DNA from: Prevotella sp. CAG:1185
GTDB taxonomy: Bacteria > Bacteroidota > Bacteroidia > Bacteroidales > Bacteroidaceae
Assembly: GCA_000436695.1 (NCBI GenBank)
Contig: HF992662.1
Location: 74,060 to 96,777 of the forward strand
Length of the DNA stretch: 22,718 nt
Reading direction: 5' to 3'
In this document: piece after piece, positions 1 through 7,248 of the stretch
Layout: each line of letters opens with the position of its first letter
How positions within the stretch are numbered: the first letter of the stretch is position 1
Translations under genes and position numbers: made by a program
Notes under the pieces: generated by a model
What the model was told of the DNA's origin: nothing
The model's database searches: none
What the model saw: the letters and a program-made list of their open reading frames with translations, nothing else

Positions 1-1
1 A

Positions 2-616
2 GCCGCCGCGCCCGTGATAACCGAGAAGCTGGGCGGAAGCATCGCCTCGCTGACCATCTACACGATAATAGCCAACTGCGTTACATCTATAATCATTCCT
101 CTCTTCTTCCCGATGGTTGAGAAGAGTGCCGACATAAGTTTCCTCTTCGCCTTCATGATGATACTCAAGCGCGTCATCACGGTGCTTCTGCTGCCGCTGT
201 GTCTGGCCCTGCTCACGCGCCGTTTTCTGCCTAAGTTTGCCGAGAAGATAAAGAAACAGAAGAATCTTGCCTTCTATATGTGGGGCTTCAACCTCTCGAT
301 AATGATGGGCCTTACGCTACACAATATCGTTGCAGCCACCGTGTCGGGCCTCAGTCTTATCCTTCTTCTCGTCCTTCCGTTGGGCGTAACCCTGCTGCTC
401 TTCAGCATAGGCAAGGGCGTAGGCCGCTGTTATGGCGAGAGCGTTAGTGCCGGACAGGCCCTCGGACAGAAGAACACCATGGTTGGTATATGGCTTACGG
501 TGACCTTCCTTAACCCCACCGCCGCCGTAGCTCCTTGCGCCTACGTTATATGGCAGAACATGGTTAACGCATGGCAGCTGTGGTATAAGGACAAATACGG
601 TAAGCTGAAATGGTGA
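2..616 (+). CDS. Bile acid:sodium symporter (BASS) family transporter, 5'-truncated by the window edge
   Basis: Integral inner-membrane carrier, probably importing an organic anion with sodium; the substrate cannot be read from sequence. The frame is open to the left edge: the codons before the GTG at 14 read A-A-A-P and continue smoothly into VITEKLGG, a typical internal BASS segment, so that GTG is not a true start. About 205 residues are visible, roughly two thirds of a usual 310-residue member. They contain several hydrophobic helices, the segment GLTLHNIVAATVSG, and a C-terminal GESVSAGQALGQKNTMVG motif followed by FLNPTAAVAPCAYVIWQN, both characteristic of Bacteroidetes members of the family. 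It is the last gene of its transcript in this window and converges on the minus-strand genes to its right. Family assignment is fairly secure from conserved segments; a more distant Na+/organic anion carrier of the same fold is the alternative. Confidence 0.8.
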   Translation, partial: AAAPVITEKLGGSIASLTIYTIIANCVTSIIIPLFFPMVEKSADISFLFAFMMILKRVITVLLLPLCLALLTRRFLPKFAEKIKKQKNLAFYMWGFNLSIMMGLTLHNIVAATVSGLSLILLLVLPLGVTLLLFSIGKGVGRCYGESVSAGQALGQKNTMVGIWLTVTFLNPTAAVAPCAYVIWQNMVNAWQLWYKDKYGKLKW

Positions 617-654
617 TTTGAACAAATAAAAAAGTAAATTGATTGATATATATT

Positions 655-671
655 CCGTTGCAATACAACGG
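655..671 (+). terminator. Possible weak terminator hairpin after the BASS transporter
   Basis: CCGTTG-CAATA-CAACGG forms a 6-bp stem 39 bases after the transporter stop codon. It is followed by CTTTCTAAAG, which is only a weak U-tract, so termination here is uncertain. Confidence 0.3.
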
Positions 672-718
672 CTTTCTAAAGCAATTTTATAGATTGAGAA
701 TCGATTTTATTGAAAAAA

Positions 719-771
719 ATATATTCATTAGTGTCCCGTTAGAATTAAAATTGGGGCACTAATGAATATTT
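719..771 (-). terminator. Long inverted repeat, probable Rho-independent terminator for the minus-strand unit
   Basis: Arms 719-737 and 753-771 pair over 19 bp with a single G-U, around a 15-base loop. Read on the minus strand, the stem is followed by ATTTTTTTC, a good U-tract. It therefore terminates transcripts coming from the surface-protein gene and orphan sorting domain to its right. On the plus strand no U-tract follows the stem. The length and near perfection of the repeat also resemble a short mobile-element end or miniature inverted repeat, but nothing else supports that. Confidence 0.6.
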
Positions 772-811
772 AGAGAATGATACTTTTATCTGTATCTGAA
801 TAGAAACTTGA

Positions 812-994
812 TTATTTCTTTATCAACTTTGTTGTTTTTGTCGTTCCGTCGTCGTAGGTAACAGCTTTGATGAACATGCCTTTTGACGGTTCAGCAACAG
901 TACGTCCCGACAAGTCGTAGTATTTAACAGCCTTGATTTTGCTTTCGGTCTCAATGCTGTTCACTGATAAAAAATATATTTAAAACCGTTTCAT
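812..994 (-). pseudogene. Orphan T9SS C-terminal sorting-domain fragment with in-frame stop
   Basis: On the minus strand an open frame (979 down to 812) encodes about 55 residues that read as an isolated type-A-like T9SS sorting domain: IKAVKYYDLSGRTV, then GMFIKAV, then a basic end TKLIKK before TAA. This has the usual layout of a first beta-strand with D-L-S-G-R, a G-x-x-I/V-x-x strand, and a Lys-rich terminus. The same frame starts with ATG at 992-994, reads M-K-R-F, then hits TAA at 980-982 before continuing. That ATG lies three bases beyond the stop codon of the upstream surface-protein gene. I infer a decayed remnant, either a gene reduced to its ends or a sorting domain displaced by recombination. 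A short GTG-initiated ORF (964) cannot be excluded. Confidence 0.6.
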
Positions 995-997
995 ATT

Positions 998-2983
998 TTA
1001 TCTCATTATTTTGAAGATATCATTTCCTACACGGACGATGTATGAACCTGACGGCAGTGCAACCGTTGTGTGTGTAGTTCCTGTCAGGTCTTTTGTAACC
1101 ATGCTTCCGTTGATAGAGTAAATGTATATCTTTGCAGCCTTAGGATTGCTTATTGCAACTCCGCCTTCAGTCAGTGTGACAGATGCTTTTTCAGCTGCAT
1201 CAGACAATTCGGCTATACCTGTTGCGCGGCTTACAGTGATGTCGTTAGATACATCGCTCTTCATTTCGTCAGAGAAATATCCCTGTACGTTATAGTATGC
1301 CTTGTCTTCGCCTGTAAACGGCATTTCAACGTTATGCGAAGTTTCGGTGTAAGGCACATAGTAAGTTGTGTAAGGAAGCTTTATTATCTCACCTTTGTTC
1401 ATTGTGCAGGTGATTTTTATGTTGTCAAGCAATATATAATCTTTGCTCGATAAATTGTCGGGTATGCTAATATAAATCTGGCTGTCGTAAGAGCCTCCGC
1501 TAAGTTCAATGTCGAATGTTCCGCCTGATGTAGATACGTTTATGGTCTTCTCGTCAACAACCTGATTATCCTTTACGATTGCTATAGACAATGCTGCATC
1601 GCCAAACATAGATGCTGTGTATCCGCTGATATTAACTTTTCCGTCACCTACGCCAAGATTCATTTTCGGTGATTTCAGGTTTCCATTCATATCTATTTCT
1701 GCATATACATTTGTAATAGCAATCATTCCGTTCATTCCTATGACGAGGTCTCCATACCATCCGCCCCGTTTGAAATATCTGTCGCAATATCCAAGTTGTG
1801 CAACCAAACCAGGGTTCTCTATACTTGTATTGTCTAATGAGCTGAAGTCATCATCAAAGATTATAAATGTTTCATTGTCTCTTGTGGCAACATGCTCTTG
1901 TGTTACAGCGAGAATATATTGTGATGCGCTTATTGCTTTTTCCCAGTTTGCTGTGAAACCATTGTCGCTGATATTGGTTGCCGGCAGTGCAATTGGTGTT
2001 GTTACATAACTTGGTCTTAGGCTGTCCCACCATACAGTAGGGAAGCTTTCGTCTTCACCATTCTTTGCAATAATGTATATGTAGTATTTTTTGTGGTCTA
2101 TTGGTATGAATCTTAAGTAAGCCGAAGTGCCTGTTACAGTCTGCTCATCTAAGATGCTGTTGTCTTCAGGGTCTTGTACATAAACATAATATGATGTAGC
2201 TCCGTCTACGGGGCTCCATTTAACTTCTATCTTGTTAATGTCTATAAATGATACATATGTTATCTTCGGAGAGTCGAGAGGGTAGGTTACGCATTCTACA
2301 GTGAAGTCATCAATATATATGTTGCCTCCGTTTGCGCATAACATTATTGAAGTTTTTTCTACTCCTCCTGAGAAGGTAAATTCCATATCAGTCCATTTAT
2401 TGTCAAATGGTTTCGCATCCATGTTTATGACAAATGTGCTTTCCTCATCAATAGAAATTACCTGAAGCATCTGTTGGGTGTTGGGGATGTCGTTGCGTAC
2501 GCGTAGCTTTATTCTGTATAGTCCCTGTTTACCGCGTAAGTCGATAGCCGGAGTTCTCAAGTAACCTGGACCGTTGGCTTGGTCATATCCTAGGTAAATC
2601 ATGCCTCCCGCCTGATAAGTGTATATTCCTGACCAGTTGCCGGGATAGTTCATCAGTGAAGACAACTCTGAAGCATTCTGTGAAACATCCTTAGTGTCAG
2701 GATTGCCTTCTGAGCCGGCTGTCCATTTTGAGAAGTCTTCACTTATCACTATAGTAGCATCCTGATCGCTCGGTGCATACTTAGGTGCATGAGCAATATG
2801 GTTCATAGCGTTGACAAACTGTGTTTCAGAATACTTCTTGCCTTCTTTATTGTTAAGGAAGTTCTTTATAGCTTTAGGCAGTATGGTTGCTTTCCCATAA
2901 TCAATTTCTTGGCCAAAAGCATTGCTGCTAAAGACGTTTAGCACTAAAACAGCAATCAAAATTAAGGTACATTTTCTTCTCAT
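998..2983 (-). CDS. Secreted/surface FnIII and adhesin-like protein with T9SS C-terminal sorting domain
   Basis: Exported 661-residue modular protein. Residues 1-24 form a signal peptide (basic MRRK, then a hydrophobic run ending NAFG). Residues about 78-231 form a jelly-roll resembling cleaved-adhesin/choice-of-anchor domains: IVISEDFSKW opens it and IYIDDFTVEC closes it. An FnIII domain follows at about 236-325 (WSPVDGATSYYVYV), then a second FnIII start at about 328-362 that leads into another jelly-roll (FDDDFSSL to YILLDNIKITC). The end (about 590-661) is a T9SS type-A-like sorting domain: KIYIYSINGSMV, LPSGSYIVRVG, then basic. No catalytic motif is visible, so binding to glycans or protein is only an inference. 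It is divergent from the TPR/AraC regulator across 153 bases, which suggests that regulator controls it. Codon use looks more AT-rich than in the MFS or S41 genes. Confidence 0.8.
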   Translation of the reverse strand: MRRKCTLILIAVLVLNVFSSNAFGQEIDYGKATILPKAIKNFLNNKEGKKYSETQFVNAMNHIAHAPKYAPSDQDATIVISEDFSKWTAGSEGNPDTKDVSQNASELSSLMNYPGNWSGIYTYQAGGMIYLGYDQANGPGYLRTPAIDLRGKQGLYRIKLRVRNDIPNTQQMLQVISIDEESTFVINMDAKPFDNKWTDMEFTFSGGVEKTSIMLCANGGNIYIDDFTVECVTYPLDSPKITYVSFIDINKIEVKWSPVDGATSYYVYVQDPEDNSILDEQTVTGTSAYLRFIPIDHKKYYIYIIAKNGEDESFPTVWWDSLRPSYVTTPIALPATNISDNGFTANWEKAISASQYILAVTQEHVATRDNETFIIFDDDFSSLDNTSIENPGLVAQLGYCDRYFKRGGWYGDLVIGMNGMIAITNVYAEIDMNGNLKSPKMNLGVGDGKVNISGYTASMFGDAALSIAIVKDNQVVDEKTINVSTSGGTFDIELSGGSYDSQIYISIPDNLSSKDYILLDNIKITCTMNKGEIIKLPYTTYYVPYTETSHNVEMPFTGEDKAYYNVQGYFSDEMKSDVSNDITVSRATGIAELSDAAEKASVTLTEGGVAISNPKAAKIYIYSINGSMVTKDLTGTTHTTVALPSGSYIVRVGNDIFKIMR

Positions 2984-3015
2984 GATAATACATTGTTGGT
3001 TAATAATAATTTTTA

Positions 3016-3045
3016 CAAAAATAACTGAAATCGTTTTTTTACAGA
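3016..3045 (-). promoter_or_regulatory. Candidate promoter for the 998-2983 surface-protein gene
   Basis: Plus-strand CAAAAATA at 3016-3023 reads TATTTTTG on the minus strand, matching the Bacteroidetes -7 consensus TAnnTTTG. Upstream, TCTG (3042-3045, minus) at an 18-base spacing is only a weak -33 match. The gene starts about 33 bases downstream of the -7 box. The poor -33 would fit a need for an activator, possibly the divergent regulator. Confidence 0.45.
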
Positions 3046-3074
3046 AAAAATAGTGGCTTTAATGCTTTCTTTTT

Positions 3075-3104
3075 CTTGAAACCGAAAAAGAATATTTACT
3101 TTTG
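3075..3104 (+). promoter_or_regulatory. Candidate promoter for the TPR/AraC regulator
   Basis: CTTG at 3075-3078, an 18-base spacer and TACTTTTG at 3097-3104 match the Bacteroidetes -33/-7 pattern. The ATG at 3137 lies about 32 bases after the -7 box, giving a leader of roughly 25 bases. Confidence 0.55.
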
Positions 3105-3136
3105 TAAGGTAGTGTTAAACATTCTGTGAAAATATT

Positions 3137-4612
3137 ATGAGAATCTTTTTCATATTGATATTGATGACCTTTTATACAGCCTTTTGTAATGCAAAAGATA
3201 CGAGGGCTGAATTTTTATATAATGCAGGTATAGAATGTTATGAAAAGGAAGAATATGCCAATGCCATGGATTTCTTTTTGAAATGTATGGAAGTGGCAAA
3301 GGAGTCAAATGAGAGGTATTTTTACTGTCAAAGCCTTAATTGTATCGGTTATGTTTATATCAGGATTGATGACGTTGACCGTGGCATTTATTATTTAAAG
3401 AAGGGATATGAGGTTGCACTGAGATACGGGATTAAGGAACTGGAGGCATCAAGTATTACAATTCTTGTAAGCGCATACTGCTTTAACAATGACGCAAAAT
3501 CGGCAAGGTATTATTTTGCTAGGCAGAAGTTGCTGCCGCGAAAGAACAAACATCTGAAATATTATCTCGAATTGTTCAATTCAGGTCTGATAGCTCAGAC
3601 CGAAGGGCATAATGATGTAGCCGTAAGCTGTTACAAGAAGGCCATAAAGTACGGCTCGCATTATAACGTAGGCGACAAACTGCTGTCGTCGGCATTTGGA
3701 CTGCTCGTTTACACGTCTCTGGCTGAAAACAACATCGCCGAGGCAAAGAAATATTGTTCGTGGTATTATAGTTATGCCTCACGTAAGCAGAATCTTATGG
3801 CCGTAAAGACATACTCGGAGATGATGAGGGATATTTATGCAAAGATTAAGAATGCCGACTCGGTAAGATATTACACCTCTTGCATTGACTCAATCAATAA
3901 TGTTATCATTGATGAGCAAAAGATGAATAAGGTGGGCGGAAAGCTGCTTGAGTTTGAAAATAAGGTGAATAAAGAAAACATAAGTCTGCTTAATCAGAAA
4001 ATAAACTATCAGCAGCTGGCCATAACCGTGTTTATAACGATGACGATGCTTCTTGTCATACTTATTGTTGTCCTTGTTGTAAAGGATCAGAATCTCCGCA
4101 AGGCTTTCAGACTGCTGATTGAGAAGAATGAGGATATGGAGAAGTCGGAAAAGAAATATAAACAGCTTCTTGACTCTTACTGCGAGCAGCAGAACGACAT
4201 GGTGTCTGACAAAGCTGATGCCTCAGTACAGCGCAAGCGCAACGACATAGGGCTTACCCAAGATGCGGCAGACTCTCTTTTGAACAAGATATTGGCCGTG
4301 ATGGAAAACATTGACGTGATAGCTAAGCCTGACTTTAATCTCAGTCAGCTGGCGCAGATGGTTGAGTCGAACACAAAATATGTGTCATGGACACTGAACG
4401 ATGTGTATGGCAAGAGCTTTAAGACTCTTCTTAACGAATACAGAATACGTGAAGCCTGCAAACGCCTTAAAGACACCGAGACTTATGGAGGCATGACAAT
4501 TCAGGCTATATATAAAGATCTTGGATATAGTTCTGCTTCAAACTTTATCACTGCTTTTAAGAAGGTCAACGGCATGACTCCTTCTGTATACATGAAGTTG
4601 TCGCATGCATAG
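3137..4612 (+). CDS. Membrane-anchored TPR-containing AraC-family transcriptional regulator
   Basis: A 491-residue one-protein sensor-regulator. Residues 1-18 look like a signal peptide or N-terminal membrane helix. Residues about 22-260 are helical tetratricopeptide-type repeats (for example YNAGIECYEKEEYANAMDFF and the FNSGLIAQTEGHNDVAVSCY pair), predicted to lie in the periplasm. A transmembrane helix occupies about 293-316 (LAITVFITMTMLLVILIVVLVV), a charged coiled-coil segment follows (317-360), and an AraC-type double helix-turn-helix ends the protein at about 392-488 (LSQLAQMVESNTKYVSWTLNDV; LGYSSASNFITAFKKVNGMTP). The architecture parallels Bacteroidetes regulators that sense outside signals and bind DNA from the membrane. 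Unlike hybrid two-component systems it has no kinase or receiver domain. Divergence from the T9SS surface protein suggests that gene as its target (inference). Ligand unknown. Confidence 0.85.
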   Translation: MRIFFILILMTFYTAFCNAKDTRAEFLYNAGIECYEKEEYANAMDFFLKCMEVAKESNERYFYCQSLNCIGYVYIRIDDVDRGIYYLKKGYEVALRYGIKELEASSITILVSAYCFNNDAKSARYYFARQKLLPRKNKHLKYYLELFNSGLIAQTEGHNDVAVSCYKKAIKYGSHYNVGDKLLSSAFGLLVYTSLAENNIAEAKKYCSWYYSYASRKQNLMAVKTYSEMMRDIYAKIKNADSVRYYTSCIDSINNVIIDEQKMNKVGGKLLEFENKVNKENISLLNQKINYQQLAITVFITMTMLLVILIVVLVVKDQNLRKAFRLLIEKNEDMEKSEKKYKQLLDSYCEQQNDMVSDKADASVQRKRNDIGLTQDAADSLLNKILAVMENIDVIAKPDFNLSQLAQMVESNTKYVSWTLNDVYGKSFKTLLNEYRIREACKRLKDTETYGGMTIQAIYKDLGYSSASNFITAFKKVNGMTPSVYMKLSHA

Positions 4613-4765
4613 ATGGCCGGTCTTTTCAGATAAATGTCTGCCTTACATCCGTTACGCGTATATTTTGTATTCTAAGTTCAATATCATCCATATTTTTCGT
4701 CCATTCGTCTATGTTTTTAGTCTATAAAACCAGGTGGATTAGTATATGCTTGGGGTGCGTGGTGT

Positions 4766-4781
4766 CGTGATTTTTTTCACG
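4766..4781 (+). promoter_or_regulatory. CRP/FNR-like palindromic operator before the MFS gene
   Basis: CGTGA-TTTTTT-TCACG is a perfect 5-bp palindrome around a 6-base spacer, the geometry of CRP-family sites (TGTGA-N6-TCACA). Its centre is about 38 bases upstream of the start point expected from the -7 box at 4798-4805, and it covers the -33 region. That position fits a class-II activator site or a repressor site. The regulator is not in the window. Confidence 0.35.
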
Positions 4782-4797
4782 GCTTATACATTTTTGC

Positions 4798-4805
4798 TAA
4801 CTTTG
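4798..4805 (+). promoter_or_regulatory. -7 element of the MFS transporter promoter
   Basis: TAACTTTG matches TAnnTTTG and lies 34 bases before the ATG at 4840. No TTTG stands at the expected -33 place; a T-run inside the palindrome at 4766-4781 is there instead. Confidence 0.55.
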
Positions 4806-4839
4806 CATCCGAATTTAGATATTAGAAGAGAGGATAACA

Positions 4840-6015
4840 ATGAAACAAAACATGAAAGTATTTTTTCCGGCTACGCTCGGCATGCTCACGGCATTCGGCC
4901 CGTTCGTAACGGATTTTTATCTGCCGGTGCTGCCGGAGATGACAAGTTATTTCCACACAACACCCGCACTGGCCTCAATGAGCCTCACCACGGGTATGAT
5001 TGGACTTGCGGCAGGACAGCTGTTTATCGGTCCGCTGACCGACAAGTACGGACGCAAGCGCATATTGGTTGGCTCAATGTTGCTGTTTGTTGTGGCATCG
5101 CTGTTGTGCATACTTTCAAAAGATATATTTATGTTTAATGCCATGCGAGTGCTTCAGGGACTTGCGGGCGCCGGCGGCATTGTGATAGCCAAGAGCATGT
5201 CGGCCGATATGTACACTGGCCGCGAGCTTGCCAGCTTCATGGCCCTGCTTGGCGGCATCAACGGCATTGCGCCTGTGTGTGCCCCTGTGGTGGGCGGCAT
5301 CATGGCAGGCGTAACCACATGGGTGGGCGTGTTTGCCGTAATCCTTGCCATAGGCCTTGTGCTCATGTTGTGCAGCATGTTCCTGCCCGAGACGCTTCTG
5401 CCTGCCAACCGCATAAAGAAGAACGTTGTGAAGGTTTACTTCAATCTGTTCCGTGTGTTCCGCAACTCGCGCTTCACTCTTTCGGTGATGGCCGAGATGG
5501 CATGTTTCTTTATGTTCTTCGCCTACATAGCCTCTTCGCCGTTCATCATGCAGCAGGTGTATCATCTTTCGCCGCTGGGCTATAGCCTGTGTTTCGGCCT
5601 TAACGCCCTGATGATTGGCGTAGGCTCGGCCATGGCAACACGCTTTCACAGTCAGAGCCGCTGCCTCCGTTTCGGCGGTGCGGGCATGCTTGCCGGTGCC
5701 GTTGTATTGGCGTTCCTTCTCAGTTCGGGCATGCCTTTGTGGATAGTAATGCTGGCATACATATATACGCTGCTCTGTTTCGGACTGATGCAGCCGCCTT
5801 TGACAGCCATAGCCCTTGACAGCGAGCGCGACAACGCAGGTGCCGCCAGCGCCATATTCGGTGCGTCGGGTTTCGTTGCCGGTGCGTTCTCAAGTCCTTT
5901 GGTGGGCATTGGCGACATTACGGTTACGGCAGGCATTGTGATGGCCTGCGGAGCCTTGGTCTGCATGCTGTTTGTGCTGCCGCTGAGCAGCAAGATGCGC
6001 GCCGTTGCGGCCTGA
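4840..6015 (+). CDS. Bcr/CflA-family MFS drug-efflux transporter
   Basis: Inner-membrane proton-driven antiporter of the major facilitator superfamily, 391 residues, the usual length for Bcr/CflA members. Residues 14-30 (GMLTAFGPFVTDFYLPV) and 30-46 form the family-typical first helix and loop with D-x-Y-L-P. Motif A is GPLTDKYGRKR at 64-74, the conserved arginine helix is RVLQGLAGAGG (103-113), and the antiporter motif C region is GGINGIAPVCAPVVGG (138-153). Multiple further hydrophobic helices make up the second half. The ATG at 4840 is chosen because the first helix follows directly and a -7 box sits 34 bases upstream. The gene stands alone as a transcription unit, ending at the strong hairpin at 6084-6139. 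Members export drugs such as bicyclomycin or chloramphenicol, or metabolites; the substrate here is unknown. Its GC-rich codon use contrasts with the AT-rich regulator upstream. Confidence 0.88.
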   Translation: MKQNMKVFFPATLGMLTAFGPFVTDFYLPVLPEMTSYFHTTPALASMSLTTGMIGLAAGQLFIGPLTDKYGRKRILVGSMLLFVVASLLCILSKDIFMFNAMRVLQGLAGAGGIVIAKSMSADMYTGRELASFMALLGGINGIAPVCAPVVGGIMAGVTTWVGVFAVILAIGLVLMLCSMFLPETLLPANRIKKNVVKVYFNLFRVFRNSRFTLSVMAEMACFFMFFAYIASSPFIMQQVYHLSPLGYSLCFGLNALMIGVGSAMATRFHSQSRCLRFGGAGMLAGAVVLAFLLSSGMPLWIVMLAYIYTLLCFGLMQPPLTAIALDSERDNAGAASAIFGASGFVAGAFSSPLVGIGDITVTAGIVMACGALVCMLFVLPLSSKMRAVAA

Positions 6016-6083
6016 CGCTGCGGTATTGTAGCGGCTGTAGCTGAATGGGATATAAGAAAGATTATCATATAAAAATCGGTTGA

Positions 6084-6139
6084 AAACTAAATGAGCCGTA
6101 TCATTCTCTGTTAAGAGTCTGATACGGCTCATTTAGTTT
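6084..6139. terminator. Strong bidirectional terminator between convergent genes
   Basis: Arms 6084-6103 and 6120-6139 are a perfect 20-bp inverted repeat (AAACTAAATGAGCCGTATCA and its complement) around a 16-base loop. The base of the stem is A/T-rich on both sides, so the transcribed 3' arm ends ATTTAGTTT in either direction. It sits between the stop codons of the MFS gene (+) and the metallo-hydrolase gene (-). Confidence 0.85.
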
Positions 6140-6152
6140 ATGCCGCTTTCTG

Positions 6153-6968
6153 TCAGATGTCAATGGTCTCGAGGTCGTCGGGCACAAAGATGTTGCCATT
6201 GAAGTTAATTGCCGCCTCGCGGGTGTATTCGGCCTTGCGTGTGGCGAGCGTTCTGTCTTCGGTGTGATACAGCAGCAGATTCTTTACACCCAGTTCGGCA
6301 GCCACCTTGCCGGCATCCATGGCGGTGCTGTGAAATTTCTCGTAAGGCTTGAACACGTCGCGGTCCTTATACAGGCAGAAGGCCTCGCACATAAGCCAGT
6401 CGGCACCGCGCGCAATAGGGTAGTTGGCCCTGTTGCAAGGCTCGTCGCCCATACACACAAGCGTGGTTCCGCCGGGCATTGTGGCGCGGAAGCCATACTG
6501 CTTTTCCTTGTCCGACAGAATGTCGAAGCACTCAATGCGTATGTCGCCCACGCAAAACTCGTCGCCGCTCGTCTTCTCGCACAGCATGATGCGGCTGCCG
6601 AAGAGCGCGTTGAAGTTTTTGTGCAGCGTCATGAGGCATATCTGCCTTAGCGTGCTTATCACCTTGTCGTTGCCGTAGACGTTAAGACAGCCCTTGTATT
6701 CGCCGTTGAGTACCCTTTGCATAATCATCCTTACCACCCACACGGCGCCCAGAATGTGGTCGGTGTGCGCATGGGTTATAAACAGGTGATGAATGTCGGT
6801 GAGCCTTGCGCCCGCCTTCTCTATCTGCGATATTATGCCGTTGCCTCCCCCTGCGTCAACGAGGAGCAGCGTGTTGGCAGTCTTCAGAAAGAAGCACGTG
6901 TTGTAGCATCGGGTAACGCCGGCGCTGCCGGTGCCCAGCATTATTATCTTGTTGCTGTTGTTGTCCAT
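6153..6968 (-). CDS. Metallo-beta-lactamase-fold hydrolase, RNase Z-like
   Basis: Cytoplasmic 271-residue metallo-hydrolase with no signal peptide. The N-terminus KIIMLGTGSAGVT is the first strand of RNase Z-like MBL proteins. The metal-binding motif HAHTDH is at 66-71 and the bridging aspartate lies in MGDEP (D175). FHST at 212-215 and the terminal histidine in LLLYHTEDR (H235) complete the expected ligand set. It is shorter than true tRNase Z (about 305 residues) and lacks an obvious exosite arm, so it may be a paralogue acting on a phosphodiester or other ester instead of pre-tRNA. It starts 56 bases after the tRNA-Asn terminator on the same strand and shows no TAnnTTTG promoter of its own, so weak read-through from the tRNA promoter is possible. 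The ATG at 6966-6968 gives a full-length fold. Confidence 0.82.
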   Translation of the reverse strand: MDNNSNKIIMLGTGSAGVTRCYNTCFFLKTANTLLLVDAGGGNGIISQIEKAGARLTDIHHLFITHAHTDHILGAVWVVRMIMQRVLNGEYKGCLNVYGNDKVISTLRQICLMTLHKNFNALFGSRIMLCEKTSGDEFCVGDIRIECFDILSDKEKQYGFRATMPGGTTLVCMGDEPCNRANYPIARGADWLMCEAFCLYKDRDVFKPYEKFHSTAMDAGKVAAELGVKNLLLYHTEDRTLATRKAEYTREAAINFNGNIFVPDDLETIDI

Positions 6969-7024
6969 GTCAGATGTGTATGTTTTTTGCCGTTGCGGCG
7001 TTGAATGGCTGTGATGTATAAAAA

Positions 7025-7053
7025 CAAAAAAGGAGTTACCTGAGTAACTCCTT
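7025..7053 (-). terminator. Rho-independent terminator of tRNA-Asn copy 1
   Basis: On the minus strand AAGGAGTTAC-TCAG-GTAACTCCTT forms a 10-bp stem with a tetraloop, followed at once by TTTTGTTTTT. It lies five bases after the tRNA 3' end. Confidence 0.9.
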
Positions 7054-7057
7054 CTTG

Positions 7058-7131
7058 CGCTTCAAGATGGGCTTGAACCAACGACCCCCTGATTAACAGT
7101 CAGGTGCTCTAACCAACTGAGCTATTGAAGC
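7058..7131 (-). tRNA. tRNA-Asn (GTT), copy 1
   Basis: A 74-base cloverleaf: acceptor GCTTCAA/TTGAAGC with discriminator G, D-stem GCTC/GAGC with a 9-base loop, anticodon arm CCTGA-CTGTTAA-TCAGG with anticodon GTT, variable loop GGGTC, and T-arm GTTGG-TTCAAGC-CCATC. The T-stem carries one T-T mismatch at its second pair. CCA is not encoded. A second identical gene lies 11,739 bases to the right. Confidence 0.95.
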
Positions 7132-7217
7132 ATGTTTATCTGTCAACAAATTCAGTCAGCCTTACGGAGTTTCCGTCAGTCAGCGTGAACGGATGTTGTC
7201 AACATCTAAATCTGCTG

Positions 7218-7248
7218 CAAAGGTAATAATATTTGTTGACTCACGCAA
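7218..7248 (-). promoter_or_regulatory. Promoter of tRNA-Asn copy 1
   Basis: On the minus strand TTG (7246-7248), a 20-base spacer and TACCTTTG (7218-7225) match the Bacteroidetes consensus. The TGCAAAGGTAA core is shared with the second tRNA copy. The expected start point leaves a leader of about 80 bases, much longer than in copy 2. Confidence 0.7.

Larger units (their letters stand above)
7025..7135 (-). repeat. 111-bp direct repeat, copy 1 (tRNA-Asn plus terminator)
   Basis: This segment recurs at 18764-18874 in the same orientation with one substitution (C at 7040, T at 18779). Identity begins at the terminator A-run and stops four bases outside the tRNA 5' end; flanks differ on both sides. 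Confidence 0.95.

Noticed and set aside
719..771. Insertion-sequence end or MITE, suggested by the long inverted repeat
   Set aside because: There is no transposase, no second copy in the window and no clear target duplication. The U-tract on the minus strand makes a terminator the simpler reading.
4746..5138. 130-codon plus-strand frame overlapping the start of the MFS gene
   Set aside because: It begins upstream of the -7 box, overlaps the MFS gene in another frame and has no recognisable content.
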